DNA of 46,998 nt, from the NCBI GenBank assembly GCA_947626955.1, contig CANQUB010000006.1, positions 1-46,998 on the forward strand, in the 5' to 3' direction. Source of the DNA: an uncultured Clostridia bacterium (GTDB lineage: Bacteria; Bacillota; Clostridia; Christensenellales; UBA1242). The translations under genes were made by a program, and so were the position numbers. This document shows, piece after piece, positions 26,209 through 33,269 of the stretch. A model generated the notes under the pieces. It was not told where the DNA came from. It searched no databases and was given only the letters and a program-made list of their open reading frames with translations. How positions within the stretch are numbered: position 1 is the stretch's first letter; the number at the start of each line of letters is the position of its first letter.

Positions 26209-26722
26209 GTATTTTATTGTTTTTAACGTAGCCAATCTTGTACTCAATCTTCTTTATCTTCCCAAGCACTGGAGCCAGGTTCATTGGCAGCGTACGCTCA
26301 ATTTTTGCAAGGCAGGCGCGGGCGTCTTTCTTGCTTAGGTTATAGGTGAAGTGGTAGCCAAGTTTTTCAATGTCCACACCAAGCAGGCTCCCATATTCTT
26401 TAAGCCTGTTGTAGTCGCACTTGGCCCTATATTCTTCAACAGCGAAGATGGCAAGCTCAATGCTCTTTTCGTCGGTGGCGATGTCGGTACCTTTAACAAG
26501 CTTGTAGATTCGCTTTTTTAGTTTTTTCGGTAGCACAGTCAAAATGGCGTCAAATGTCAACCTGGCCTGTTCGCTGGTGGCCTTGTCGTTGACTTTTATA
26601 ATATAGCTTATGCTCTCAACGCCCGAGACCTTTTCATTGTATTCATAGTCGGTGTAGTCTTCTTCGACATTGACCACCTCAAAACCCACTTTTAAAGCGA
26701 GTTCATGCATTGCACTTCTCAT
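26192..26722 (-). CDS. Unrecognised 176-residue protein
   Basis: I do not recognise this protein. It is soluble and basic, with a helical middle (ATSEQARLTFDAILTVLPKK) and a segment YHFTYNLSKKDARACLAKIERTLP that looks like a helix-turn-helix-sized pair of helices, though no DNA-binding motif is clear. The lysine-rich C terminus ends KIQPQKA. The first ATG (26722) lacks a good ribosome-binding site; an ATG four codons in, preceded by AGAAG, is an equal candidate. It is flanked by terminators on both sides, yet I see no clear promoter in the short 49-base gap, so partial read-through from the upstream genes may be used. It is next to the protease pair on the same strand but not in the same transcript. 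Confidence 0.6.
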   Translation of the reverse strand: MRSAMHELALKVGFEVVNVEEDYTDYEYNEKVSGVESISYIIKVNDKATSEQARLTFDAILTVLPKKLKKRIYKLVKGTDIATDEKSIELAIFAVEEYRAKCDYNRLKEYGSLLGVDIEKLGYHFTYNLSKKDARACLAKIERTLPMNLAPVLGKIKKIEYKIGYVKNNKIQPQKA

Positions 26723-26732
26723 ATAAACCCTT

Positions 26733-26764
26733 TAAAAAACCGCTGAGGAAAAACCACAAGCGGT
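26733..26764 (-). terminator. Terminator after the 26772-27257 gene
   Basis: ACCGCT (26739-26744) pairs with AGCGGT (26759-26764) around a 14-base loop, with TTTTTT following on the minus strand. It starts eight bases past the stop codon. Confidence 0.65.
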
Positions 26765-26771
26765 CAATTTG

Positions 26772-27257
26772 TTATTTTAATACTTCTTCCTCGGGAAGTT
26801 CACGTTTATGTTTGATAATTTGAAGCATCTGAGAAACATCTTGCTCGGCATAGGCCACAATTTCTTTTGCATCGTCAACATCTTTTGGTGCGGTGTAGGC
26901 CGAGGTCTCGGTATCTAGTGTTTCTTGAACAGTTTGTAGTCGATCACGGAAGCTAACATAGTCTTTTTCAGATAGACGAGCTTTTTGCTCGACCACAGCT
27001 TCTTTAACCTCTTCATATAGTTTGTCTACAAGGTCTGGATCCGAAGCATTAACATCAAAGTCGCCAATATTTAGACTGTAAGCAAGATTGTTTAAATATG
27101 TTGCCATCTCAACATCCTGCATATTCTTGTTGGTTGGGATGATGACAACTGCTCCATTGCTCATAAAGATATGGTTTTCATGAACCACGCAAAACATATC
27201 TGCCATTTCGGCAAGGCCGAGAATTCTTCCTTTTAATTGATTTTGAATGCTACTCAT
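26772..27257 (-). CDS. Unrecognised 161-residue acidic protein
   Basis: I do not recognise this protein. The N-terminal 60 residues look like a mixed alpha/beta unit (LAEMADMFCVVHENHIFMSNGAVVII in outline). The rest is acidic and helical (DKLYEEVKEAVVEQKARLSEKDYVSFRDRLQ), probably coiled-coil. It begins three bases after the HicB-like gene ends, and its ribosome-binding site GGAGGAA lies inside that gene, so the two are co-translated. A partner of the HicB-like protein is possible, but it does not resemble HicA, which is a short basic dsRBD-like toxin. Confidence 0.6.
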   Translation of the reverse strand: MSSIQNQLKGRILGLAEMADMFCVVHENHIFMSNGAVVIIPTNKNMQDVEMATYLNNLAYSLNIGDFDVNASDPDLVDKLYEEVKEAVVEQKARLSEKDYVSFRDRLQTVQETLDTETSAYTAPKDVDDAKEIVAYAEQDVSQMLQIIKHKRELPEEEVLK

Positions 27258-27260
27258 GGG

Positions 27261-27593
27261 TTATTCCTCCGATGTGGTCACTAAATTTTTAAGAAAGTTC
27301 TTATACTTTTCTTCCCCATCGGTAAGCTGATAGCTATCTTTTGCAAGGGCGTCGGCCAGCATCACAAGGCGTTTTGGATTGAGCTTTTGGGTGTCTACAA
27401 AGCTGGTTGGCTCGGCAATCTTGTTCTCCATCTTGCCTGCAAACTCAAGGTAGGATTCGAGATAGTCCTCAGCATACTTATAGGCTTCTTCAACCGTGTC
27501 GCCACTGGCAACGATGTCAAGATCCGGGAAAAGAACAGTATAACTATTGTCGTTGGCTTCGAACACAATAACTGGATAAATATACTTTTTCAT
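27261..27593 (-). CDS. HicB-like antitoxin-family protein without HicA
   Basis: A 110-residue protein whose first 50 residues match the HicB fold pattern: YPVIVFEANDNSYTVLFPDL followed by VASGDTVEEAYKYAEDYLESYL. In toxin-antitoxin systems HicB neutralises the HicA ribonuclease and represses its promoter. No HicA-like frame lies on either side, and the C terminus (residues 60-110) is not an obvious ribbon-helix-helix or HTH. Solitary HicB-like proteins are common and largely uncharacterised. The start follows AGGAGAG, with a promoter at 27621-27649. It heads a two-gene unit with the acidic unknown protein. Confidence 0.75.
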   Translation of the reverse strand: MKKYIYPVIVFEANDNSYTVLFPDLDIVASGDTVEEAYKYAEDYLESYLEFAGKMENKIAEPTSFVDTQKLNPKRLVMLADALAKDSYQLTDGEEKYKNFLKNLVTTSEE

Positions 27594-27620
27594 TACTCTC
27601 TCCTACTTTAAGGTATATCA

Positions 27621-27649
27621 ATTATAGCAATACTAAACGAAAAAGTAAA
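27621..27649 (-). promoter_or_regulatory. Promoter of the HicB-like gene
   Basis: Minus strand TTTACT (27644-27649), a 17-base spacer and perfect TATAAT (27621-27626), 27 bases from the start codon. Further upstream TGTAAGT and ACTTACA form an inverted repeat at about 27664-27690 that could be an operator. Confidence 0.5.
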
Positions 27650-27758
27650 ATGTTTAAAGCCATGTAAGTCAAAGTTTTCTTCACTTACAAGACTATTGTA
27701 ACATGAAAAGCGGCTTTTGTAAATATGGGTTTTAAAATTTTTATTCACTTTTTTTTCA

Positions 27759-27792
27759 TAAAAAAAACGGCCCGCAAATATTGCAGGCCGCC
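27759..27792 (-). terminator. Terminator after the DUF4097-like gene
   Basis: CGGCCCGCAA (27768-27777) pairs with TTGCAGGCCG (27781-27790) with one mismatch, followed by eight T bases on the minus strand. It lies 15 bases past the stop codon. Confidence 0.85.
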
Positions 27793-27806
27793 GCCAAATT
27801 TTAACT

Positions 27807-29336
27807 TTATACTCCCAATTTAAGGGTTACCGCAGCATATGAGCCGCTGATGTCAAAATTAGGCTTACCTTCCTGGTAGTTATCAATAATGCTTTGCTGA
27901 GCCACAACGGTATCGCCAGCTGTCACGGTTTGTGCCTTGCCCTTGGTGGAAACAAGCATATATCCAACCGAGTCGTGAGATACGCAGGTTGCGTCGATAA
28001 CCACGCTCTTGCACTTGGTATGGGTCACCAAAACCACATCACCAGTCACAGCCTTAAAGCTCATAACAGTTGCACCGTTAGCCTCGGCAATGACATCGCC
28101 TTGTAGGTCGGTAGCAGTAAGTTTTCCGCCCGCAAGCAAGGTAAACTTGGTGCTTGACAGGTTGGTAACTTGAACGTTATTGCTGCTGCTGTGAAGATAG
28201 ACCGAGCCAACGGTGTTTCTTACTGTTATCTTGCCCGTGGTGGTCTCCACCCAAACATCATTTACCACATCGACATTGCCAATGTCCACATTGCCGTTTT
28301 GGCCATGCACAACCAACTGCGAGCTGACCGAACCGACGGTGACATTGCCAAGTTTTGAGTTTATGATGCCCGTACGCATCTCGCCGATGTTTATCTTTCC
28401 TCTCTCGCTGGTAATCTTGCCGTCTACTAGCTTAGTTATATAAACCGAGCCGTTTGTAACAATCTCAGACAGCGAGTTTGCGTTGTTTTCTCCCACATTT
28501 CCAAGGGTGATGCTGCCACGCTTAGAGTTAAATTTAACAGCATTTTTCACCGAAGGGTATCCAGGACCATAGGCAGCCACATTTCCGCTGCTGGTGCTGG
28601 CAGTTAAAGTGTTGCAAGAAACAAACTTAATGTCGCCGCTGTTTGTGGAAGCCTTGAGGTCGCCCGAGAGTGCATATTTAACAGTTATTGGGTTAGAAGT
28701 TGAAGACAGGTCAGCATTGGTGCACGACACCTTCTCTTGGCTAAGTTCGATGGCTTTTGAGGTGTGGTAAATAAAGTTAGTGGCCGAAATGCTGTCGGCA
28801 ACCTTCAGCGACGCACTGGTCTTTACCGAAAAGGTGCTGTATCTTCCATTGCCATTTATGGTCACGCTGGAGTTGTGAGACTCAATAAACAGGCTGTGCC
28901 CCTGGTAGTTTGCAGGCAGGTTCAGCTCAAAAAAGTAGTTGTCTTTGTCTTTATTTGAATACAGCCAGGTGGTTATCTCGGTTGTGGTAAGGTGCAGATC
29001 TCCCCCGCTTTCGGCAATGGCAAGGTCGGCCTCACGCACATTTGAGCGGGTAAGCCCGTTGAAGACCTGGTGAAATTTTAGAGTTACCGTTTGGTAAGGA
29101 ATGTAGTTTATGGTTATAGGCACATCGGTGGTCTTTATGTATATGTCTCCACTAGGCATGGCGAACTGCTCATCTCTTTGGCAGATGCTAGTGCCGTTTG
29201 CAACAAACCTCACCCCAAAGATCTTAACTCCGGGAGCGAGAAATAGAACCATGATGCAAATTAAAAGAAACAATATTGGTGAAAGCAAAAGCACCACTAC
29301 AGCTGTCGTAACTTTACGCTTTTGTGAACTATCCAT
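27807..29336 (-). CDS. Membrane-anchored beta-helix surface protein (DUF4097-like)
   Basis: A 509-residue protein with a basic N terminus, one membrane anchor at about 10-35 and a long extracellular region of short repeated beta-strands, for example SGDIKFVSCNTLTASTSSGN, RGSITLGNVG, NGNVDIGNVDV and TGKITVRNTVGSVYLHSSSN. This is the ladder of Gly-Asn/Asp-hydrophobic strands typical of DUF4097 putative adhesins. Members are cell-surface or stress-linked proteins without a defined activity. No catalytic residues stand out. The start follows AAGGAGG and has its own promoter. The strong downstream terminator makes it monocistronic. Its role is probably structural or adhesive, in line with the other surface proteins in the window. 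Confidence 0.75.
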   Translation of the reverse strand: MDSSQKRKVTTAVVVLLLSPILFLLICIMVLFLAPGVKIFGVRFVANGTSICQRDEQFAMPSGDIYIKTTDVPITINYIPYQTVTLKFHQVFNGLTRSNVREADLAIAESGGDLHLTTTEITTWLYSNKDKDNYFFELNLPANYQGHSLFIESHNSSVTINGNGRYSTFSVKTSASLKVADSISATNFIYHTSKAIELSQEKVSCTNADLSSTSNPITVKYALSGDLKASTNSGDIKFVSCNTLTASTSSGNVAAYGPGYPSVKNAVKFNSKRGSITLGNVGENNANSLSEIVTNGSVYITKLVDGKITSERGKINIGEMRTGIINSKLGNVTVGSVSSQLVVHGQNGNVDIGNVDVVNDVWVETTTGKITVRNTVGSVYLHSSSNNVQVTNLSSTKFTLLAGGKLTATDLQGDVIAEANGATVMSFKAVTGDVVLVTHTKCKSVVIDATCVSHDSVGYMLVSTKGKAQTVTAGDTVVAQQSIIDNYQEGKPNFDISGSYAAVTLKLGV

Positions 29337-29363
29337 AAGGCCTCCTTAACCATTATTATATAA

Positions 29364-29392
29364 ATTATATCATATAATTTAACATTTAGCAA
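29364..29392 (-). promoter_or_regulatory. Promoter of the DUF4097-like gene
   Basis: Minus strand TTGCTA (29387-29392), a 17-base spacer and perfect TATAAT (29364-29369), with a second TATAAT-like A/T stretch nearby. The -35 box abuts the alaS stop codon at 29393. Confidence 0.65.
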
Positions 29393-31216
29393 TTATATAA
29401 GCACAGCTTTTATACGCCTAACCCCGCTAGACGAGGCCTCTTCTTTTTTGATGACAAACTTTCCTAGCTCCCCCGTAGACTTGACGTGCGGACCGGTGCA
29501 GATCTCTTTTGAAGCATTGCCAATGGTGTAGACCGACACGATGTCGGGATACCTTTCAATGAATTGATGCTCGGCACCGGCCTTAACTGCATCTTCCTTC
29601 TTCATCTCCTCACGAGTGACAGGTATGTCTTCTTTTATCCACTGGTTGACAATTTCCTCGGTCTTTTTAAGCTCTTCCTCGGTCATCTTGTGGTCGCAGG
29701 CGAAGTCAAAACGCATACGCTCGGCGTTGATATTCGACCCCATTTGGTGCGATTTTTCGCCGATGACACGCTTTAGTGCGGCATTTAAAAGGTGGGTGGC
29801 GGTGTGGTACTTGGTCTCCATTTCACCACTAGACGCCAGGCCGCTCTTGGCCGAAGCACTGGCCTGCTTTGCAAGCTCTTGGTGCTCTTTTAGTGCCACC
29901 TCATAGCCCTCTTTGTCCACCTTTAGTCCCCTCTCGGCTGCCATTTCCTCGGTCATCTCGATTGGAAAGCCGTAGGTCTCATAAAGCCTAAAGGCGGCTT
30001 TTCCGCTGATGACTTTGAGGCTGTCTTCGTCAAGGCTTGGGTCATTTTTCTTCATAAACTCAATCTTTCGCTCAAGCCCGTTTACCAGCTTTTCAAACTC
30101 CTTGTTGCCGGTCTCGATGGTCTTGTTGAACTTGTCGGCCTCGGTGGTAAGGCTAGAGAGAATATACTCCTCTTTTTGCACCAAAAGCGGATAAGCTTTG
30201 TCGTAGACATTTTCGATGTACTCTTTGGCCACCTCACTCAGGTGCTCGGTGGTAAGGCCAAGCTTTCTTGCATGGCGGATGGCACGGCGAATGAGACGCC
30301 TTAGAATATACCCCGCCCCAACGTTGGAAGGAAGTATGCCGTTCTCGTCCCCAATAAGCATGACAGCTGTGCGGACATGGTCGGCGATAATTCGCATAGA
30401 CTTGGTGGTCTCGCTGTCTTCCCCGTATTTTTGCCCCGAAGCCTTTTCAAGCAGGGCAATGGCTCCCGAAAACAGGTCGGTCTTGTAGCCGTCGGTCTCG
30501 CCGTTTAAGCACATTAGCATTCTCTCAAAGCCGAAGCCGGTGTCCACATTTTTGTTCTTTAGTGGTCGGTACTTGCCGTCGCCCAAACGCTCGTATTGCA
30601 TATAAACGTCGTTGCCAATCTCGACATACCTGCCGCAAGGGCAGTTGATGTCGCAATGCTCGCGGCCGCACTCTTTGTCGGTGCGAGGATAGAACCACTC
30701 GTTGTCAGGCCCGCAAGGGGTGTTTATTGTGCCGTCGAGCTCCCACCAGTTGTCGTTCAAAAAGTAGATATGCTCTTTCTTAATGCCCAGTTTTTGCAAA
30801 AGCTTAGCTGTCTCGTCGTCACGAGGCACGCTGTCATTTCCGGCAAACACGGTTGAACAAAGCTTGTTCTTATCAAGCCCAAAGACCTTTGTCAAAAGTT
30901 CAAAAGTCCAGGCCGTCTTTTCGTTTTTGAAATAGTCGCCAAGACTCCAGTTGCCCATCATCTCAAAAAAGGTGAAGTGGGTTGGGTCGCCGACCTCGTC
31001 GATGTCCACTGTTCTAACGCAGCCCTGAACATTGCAAAGCCGTGTGCCCATTGGATGCTTGGCCCCAAGAAGATATGGCATTAATGGCTGCATTCCGGCC
31101 ACGTTGAACATGACGCCGGTCGTCCCGTCGCCTATTAGCGATACTGTTCCAATGTCTTTATGGCCTTTGCTCTTATAGAACGACAGCCATTTTTCTCTAA
31201 GTTCTTTACTGGTCAT
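29393..31216 (-). CDS. alaS: Alanyl-tRNA synthetase, short form lacking the C-Ala domain
   Basis: A 607-residue alanine-tRNA ligase; bacterial AlaRS is normally about 870-880 residues. The catalytic core is present (FFEMMGNWSLGDYFK as motif 2 region, DTGFGFERML as motif 3 region), then the tRNA-recognition helices with RRLIRRAIRHARKLG, then the editing domain with HTATH (His471, His475) and CTGPH (Cys573, His577), the four zinc ligands. The protein ends just after SSGVRRIKA, so the oligomerisation/C-Ala module is missing. No frame encoding it follows the stop, so this is not a frameshift. Residues 183-194 hold a cluster Cys183, Cys188, Cys192, Cys194 (CGREHCDINCPC) in place of the usual short loop, a candidate extra metal site. 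The start follows AAGGA. It could be the only AlaRS or a second copy. Confidence 0.9.
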   Translation of the reverse strand: MTSKELREKWLSFYKSKGHKDIGTVSLIGDGTTGVMFNVAGMQPLMPYLLGAKHPMGTRLCNVQGCVRTVDIDEVGDPTHFTFFEMMGNWSLGDYFKNEKTAWTFELLTKVFGLDKNKLCSTVFAGNDSVPRDDETAKLLQKLGIKKEHIYFLNDNWWELDGTINTPCGPDNEWFYPRTDKECGREHCDINCPCGRYVEIGNDVYMQYERLGDGKYRPLKNKNVDTGFGFERMLMCLNGETDGYKTDLFSGAIALLEKASGQKYGEDSETTKSMRIIADHVRTAVMLIGDENGILPSNVGAGYILRRLIRRAIRHARKLGLTTEHLSEVAKEYIENVYDKAYPLLVQKEEYILSSLTTEADKFNKTIETGNKEFEKLVNGLERKIEFMKKNDPSLDEDSLKVISGKAAFRLYETYGFPIEMTEEMAAERGLKVDKEGYEVALKEHQELAKQASASAKSGLASSGEMETKYHTATHLLNAALKRVIGEKSHQMGSNINAERMRFDFACDHKMTEEELKKTEEIVNQWIKEDIPVTREEMKKEDAVKAGAEHQFIERYPDIVSVYTIGNASKEICTGPHVKSTGELGKFVIKKEEASSSGVRRIKAVLI

Positions 31217-31362
31217 GATGATGTCCTTTTAAGTGATATTTTTTGCCTATGGCAAAAAGTGATATATTGGCCTACGGCCAAGTGATATATTGTGCGAAGA
31301 ACAAATATTTGTTCTTTCGCACAAAGTGATATTTTTGCCCTTTGGGCAAAAGATAGGGCGTC
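31217..31362. repeat. Hairpin array A, spacer AGTGATAT
   Basis: Four short palindromes, TGCC/GGCA, TTGGCC/GGCCAA, TTGTGCGAA/TTCGCACAA and TTTTGCCC/GGGCAAAA (31239-31351), each separated by AGTGATAT or a one-base variant. It lies between alaS and glnS. It is not a CRISPR: the palindromes differ and the constant part is only eight to nine bases. Confidence 0.75.
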
Positions 31363-31380
31363 GCCGTTGGCGAGATTATG
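31353..31380. repeat. Dispersed module AGGGCGTCG...CGAGATTAT
   Basis: A small hairpin TCGCC/GGCGA flanked by AGGGCG and GATTAT. Close copies occur at 40163-40193 (same orientation, different stem) and at 44966-44988 (inverted, same stem). Confidence 0.75.
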
Positions 31381-31410
31381 GTTTCGCCTCGTTTGGAACT
31401 CATGTTCTTG

Positions 31411-31470
31411 TTAGGCTTCCCCTTGCTAAGGGGAAGCTGGCACACTGCTTAAACTTGGCCTGATGAGGAT
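31411..31470. repeat. Dispersed module GGCTTCCCC hairpin to TGATGAGGAT
   Basis: A strong hairpin AGGCTTCCCC/GGGGAAGCTG, then a variable middle, then CTGATGAGGAT. Copies are at 40199-40255 (inverted), 44911-44965 (diverged) and 45182-45243 (same orientation). By memory, similar elements are common in gut Clostridia; I cannot confirm this here. Confidence 0.8.
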
Positions 31471-31487
31471 TATATAAAAAACATTCC

Positions 31488-31613
31488 CCAATTCGTGCGT
31501 AGCACGAGTATCATTCGGCCAAAGGCCGAGTATCATTTGGCCCTTCGGGCCAAGTATAATTCGCTCGCAAAGCGAGCGAGTATCACGTGTTTGGTGCAAC
31601 GGCACCAAACACT
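31488..31613. repeat. Hairpin array B, spacer GTATcAT, running into the glnS 3' end
   Basis: Five palindromes at a spacing of 22-23 bases: TCGTGC/GCACGA, TCGGCC/GGCCGA, TTGGCCC/GGGCCAA, TCGCTCG/CGAGCGA and GTGTTTGGTGC/GCACCAAACAC. They are joined by GTATCAT, GTATCAT, GTATAAT and GTATCAC. The last palindrome covers the final codons and stop of glnS. A related array with three of the same stems is at 45264-45363. Confidence 0.8.
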
Positions 31614-33268
31614 TTCCCTTTCAGCTCCACAACACGGTTGAACACTAGGTGCTCGGGCTTGGAGTCCACACTGTCAAGGGCGTAATAGCCGTTTCGCATG
31701 AACTGGTATCGGTCTTCAAGGTTGTAGTCCACTCCCTCTTCCACCAAGGCACGCTTATTGATGGTCAGCGAATTTGGATTGAGGTTTAGGGTCTCCTTTT
31801 CGGCACGCTCGTTTATGGTTTCATCGTCAGGCAAGAGCAATTGCTCAAAGTTTCGCACCTCGCAGCCAAGCACATGGCTTGCGTTAAGCCAATGTATGGT
31901 GCCCTTAACCTTGCGGTTGGCACCCTCGGTCCCCGAGCGGGTGTCCTTGTCATACTCGGCGTAGATCTCAACAATGTTGCCGCTCTCGTCCTCTTTGTAG
32001 CCGGTGCACTTAATGATGTACGCTCCGGTCAGCCTAACCTCACCGCCCACTTTCAAGCGGTAGAACTTAGGGTCGGCCTCTTTTGAAAAGTCGGTTCGCT
32101 CCACCAAAAGCTCACGGCCAAAGTAGTATTTGCGGTAGCTAGTCTCTTCCTTTTGAGGGTAGTCGGCCAAAGAAATTTGCTCCTCTTTTCCCTCAGGGTA
32201 GTTGGTAATAATAAGCTTTACGGGGTCAAGCACGGCCATGACACGCCTAGACTTTTGGTTTAAAGTGTCACGTATAAAGTAGTCGAGCATGCTCCTCTCG
32301 CACACCGAGGTAGACTTGCCAAACCCGGCGGCATTCACGAAATTTATGAGGCTTTCGGGCAGCACACCACGGCGGCGAAGCCCACGCAGGGTTATAAGCC
32401 TTGGGTCGTCCCAGCCGAACACAATTCCCTGCTCAACCAGCTTTTTGATGTTCCTCTTGCCCGAGATTTCACCCTTTATCAAAAGGTTGGAATATTCAAT
32501 TTGCCTAGACTTGTTCTTGCAGCCGCTGTTTTCAACCACCCAGTTGTATAGCGGGCGGTGGTCCTCAAACTCCAGCCCACAAATTGAGTGGGTAACCCCC
32601 TCCAAGCAGTCGTCGAGAGGGTGCGAAAAGTCGTAGGTTGGATAGATGTTCCACTTGCGGCCAATTCGCTGGTGGTTTAGATACTGAATGCGGTAGATGA
32701 CAGGGTCACGCATATTCATGTTTGGGCTGGCCATGTCAATCTTGGCTCTAAGGCATCTTTGCCCCTGCTCAAATTCCCCGTTTTTCATCCTTTCAAACAG
32801 GTCAAGGTTTTCGGCTATGCTGCGGTTGCGGTAAGGGCTCTCCACCCCCGGCTCGGTCAGTGTTCCACGGCTTTTGCTCAGCTCTTCAGGGCTGAGGTCG
32901 TCGACATAGGCCTTGCCCTCTTTAATGAGCTTTACCGCCACTTCATAGTTTTGCTGGAAGTAGTCAGTGGCGTACTTTATGTCGTTCCAGTGGTAGCCAA
33001 GCCACTTGACGTCCTCTTGCAGGGCGTCCACAAACTCCTGCTTTTCCTTTATGGGGTTAGTGTCGTCATAGCGAAGGTTGCAAATGCCGCCGTATTTTTC
33101 GGCCGTGCCGTAGTTGAGCACAATGTTTCTAACGTGCCCCACGTAGAGGTATCCGCTTGGCTCAGGCGGATGGCGGGTTTGAACATAGCTAACCTTGCCA
33201 CTTAAAAGGTCTTTGTTTATCTCTTGTTCAATAAAGTTTGTAGCCTCAATAGGCTTTGCTTTTTTCAT
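31583..33268 (-). CDS. glnS: Glutaminyl-tRNA synthetase
   Basis: A 561-residue class I GlnRS. It has PPEPSGYLYVGHVRN as the HIGH region (34-48), ISGKRNIKKLV in place of the usual VMSKR loop, and GWDDPRLITLRGLRRRGVLPESL, which marks GlnRS rather than GluRS. The C-terminal anticodon-binding beta-barrels are complete. The start at 33268 follows GGAG and lies one base after the dnaB stop, so the pair is translationally linked. The frame extends 14 codons upstream into dnaB without reason to use them. The last nine residues (VFGAVAPNT) come from a palindromic repeat. Many Bacillota make Gln-tRNA by amidation instead, so a direct GlnRS is informative about the lineage. Confidence 0.95.
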   Translation of the reverse strand: MKKAKPIEATNFIEQEINKDLLSGKVSYVQTRHPPEPSGYLYVGHVRNIVLNYGTAEKYGGICNLRYDDTNPIKEKQEFVDALQEDVKWLGYHWNDIKYATDYFQQNYEVAVKLIKEGKAYVDDLSPEELSKSRGTLTEPGVESPYRNRSIAENLDLFERMKNGEFEQGQRCLRAKIDMASPNMNMRDPVIYRIQYLNHQRIGRKWNIYPTYDFSHPLDDCLEGVTHSICGLEFEDHRPLYNWVVENSGCKNKSRQIEYSNLLIKGEISGKRNIKKLVEQGIVFGWDDPRLITLRGLRRRGVLPESLINFVNAAGFGKSTSVCERSMLDYFIRDTLNQKSRRVMAVLDPVKLIITNYPEGKEEQISLADYPQKEETSYRKYYFGRELLVERTDFSKEADPKFYRLKVGGEVRLTGAYIIKCTGYKEDESGNIVEIYAEYDKDTRSGTEGANRKVKGTIHWLNASHVLGCEVRNFEQLLLPDDETINERAEKETLNLNPNSLTINKRALVEEGVDYNLEDRYQFMRNGYYALDSVDSKPEHLVFNRVVELKGKVFGAVAPNT

Positions 33269-33269
33269 A

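Noticed and set aside
29337-29392. Frameshift hiding the missing AlaRS C-terminal domain
   Set aside because: Only 56 bases separate the stop from the next gene and they hold a promoter and ribosome-binding site, so the gene really ends there.
31217-31582. T-box riboswitch before alaS
   Set aside because: No GGTGG-type T-box core or terminator/antiterminator pair is visible; the sequence is explained by repeat arrays. The dnaB-glnS leader also shows none.
31217-31613. CRISPR-like regularly spaced repeats (also 45264-45363)
   Set aside because: The constant part is only 7-9 bases and the variable parts are palindromes; CRISPR repeats are longer and their spacers are not self-complementary. 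No cas genes are nearby.
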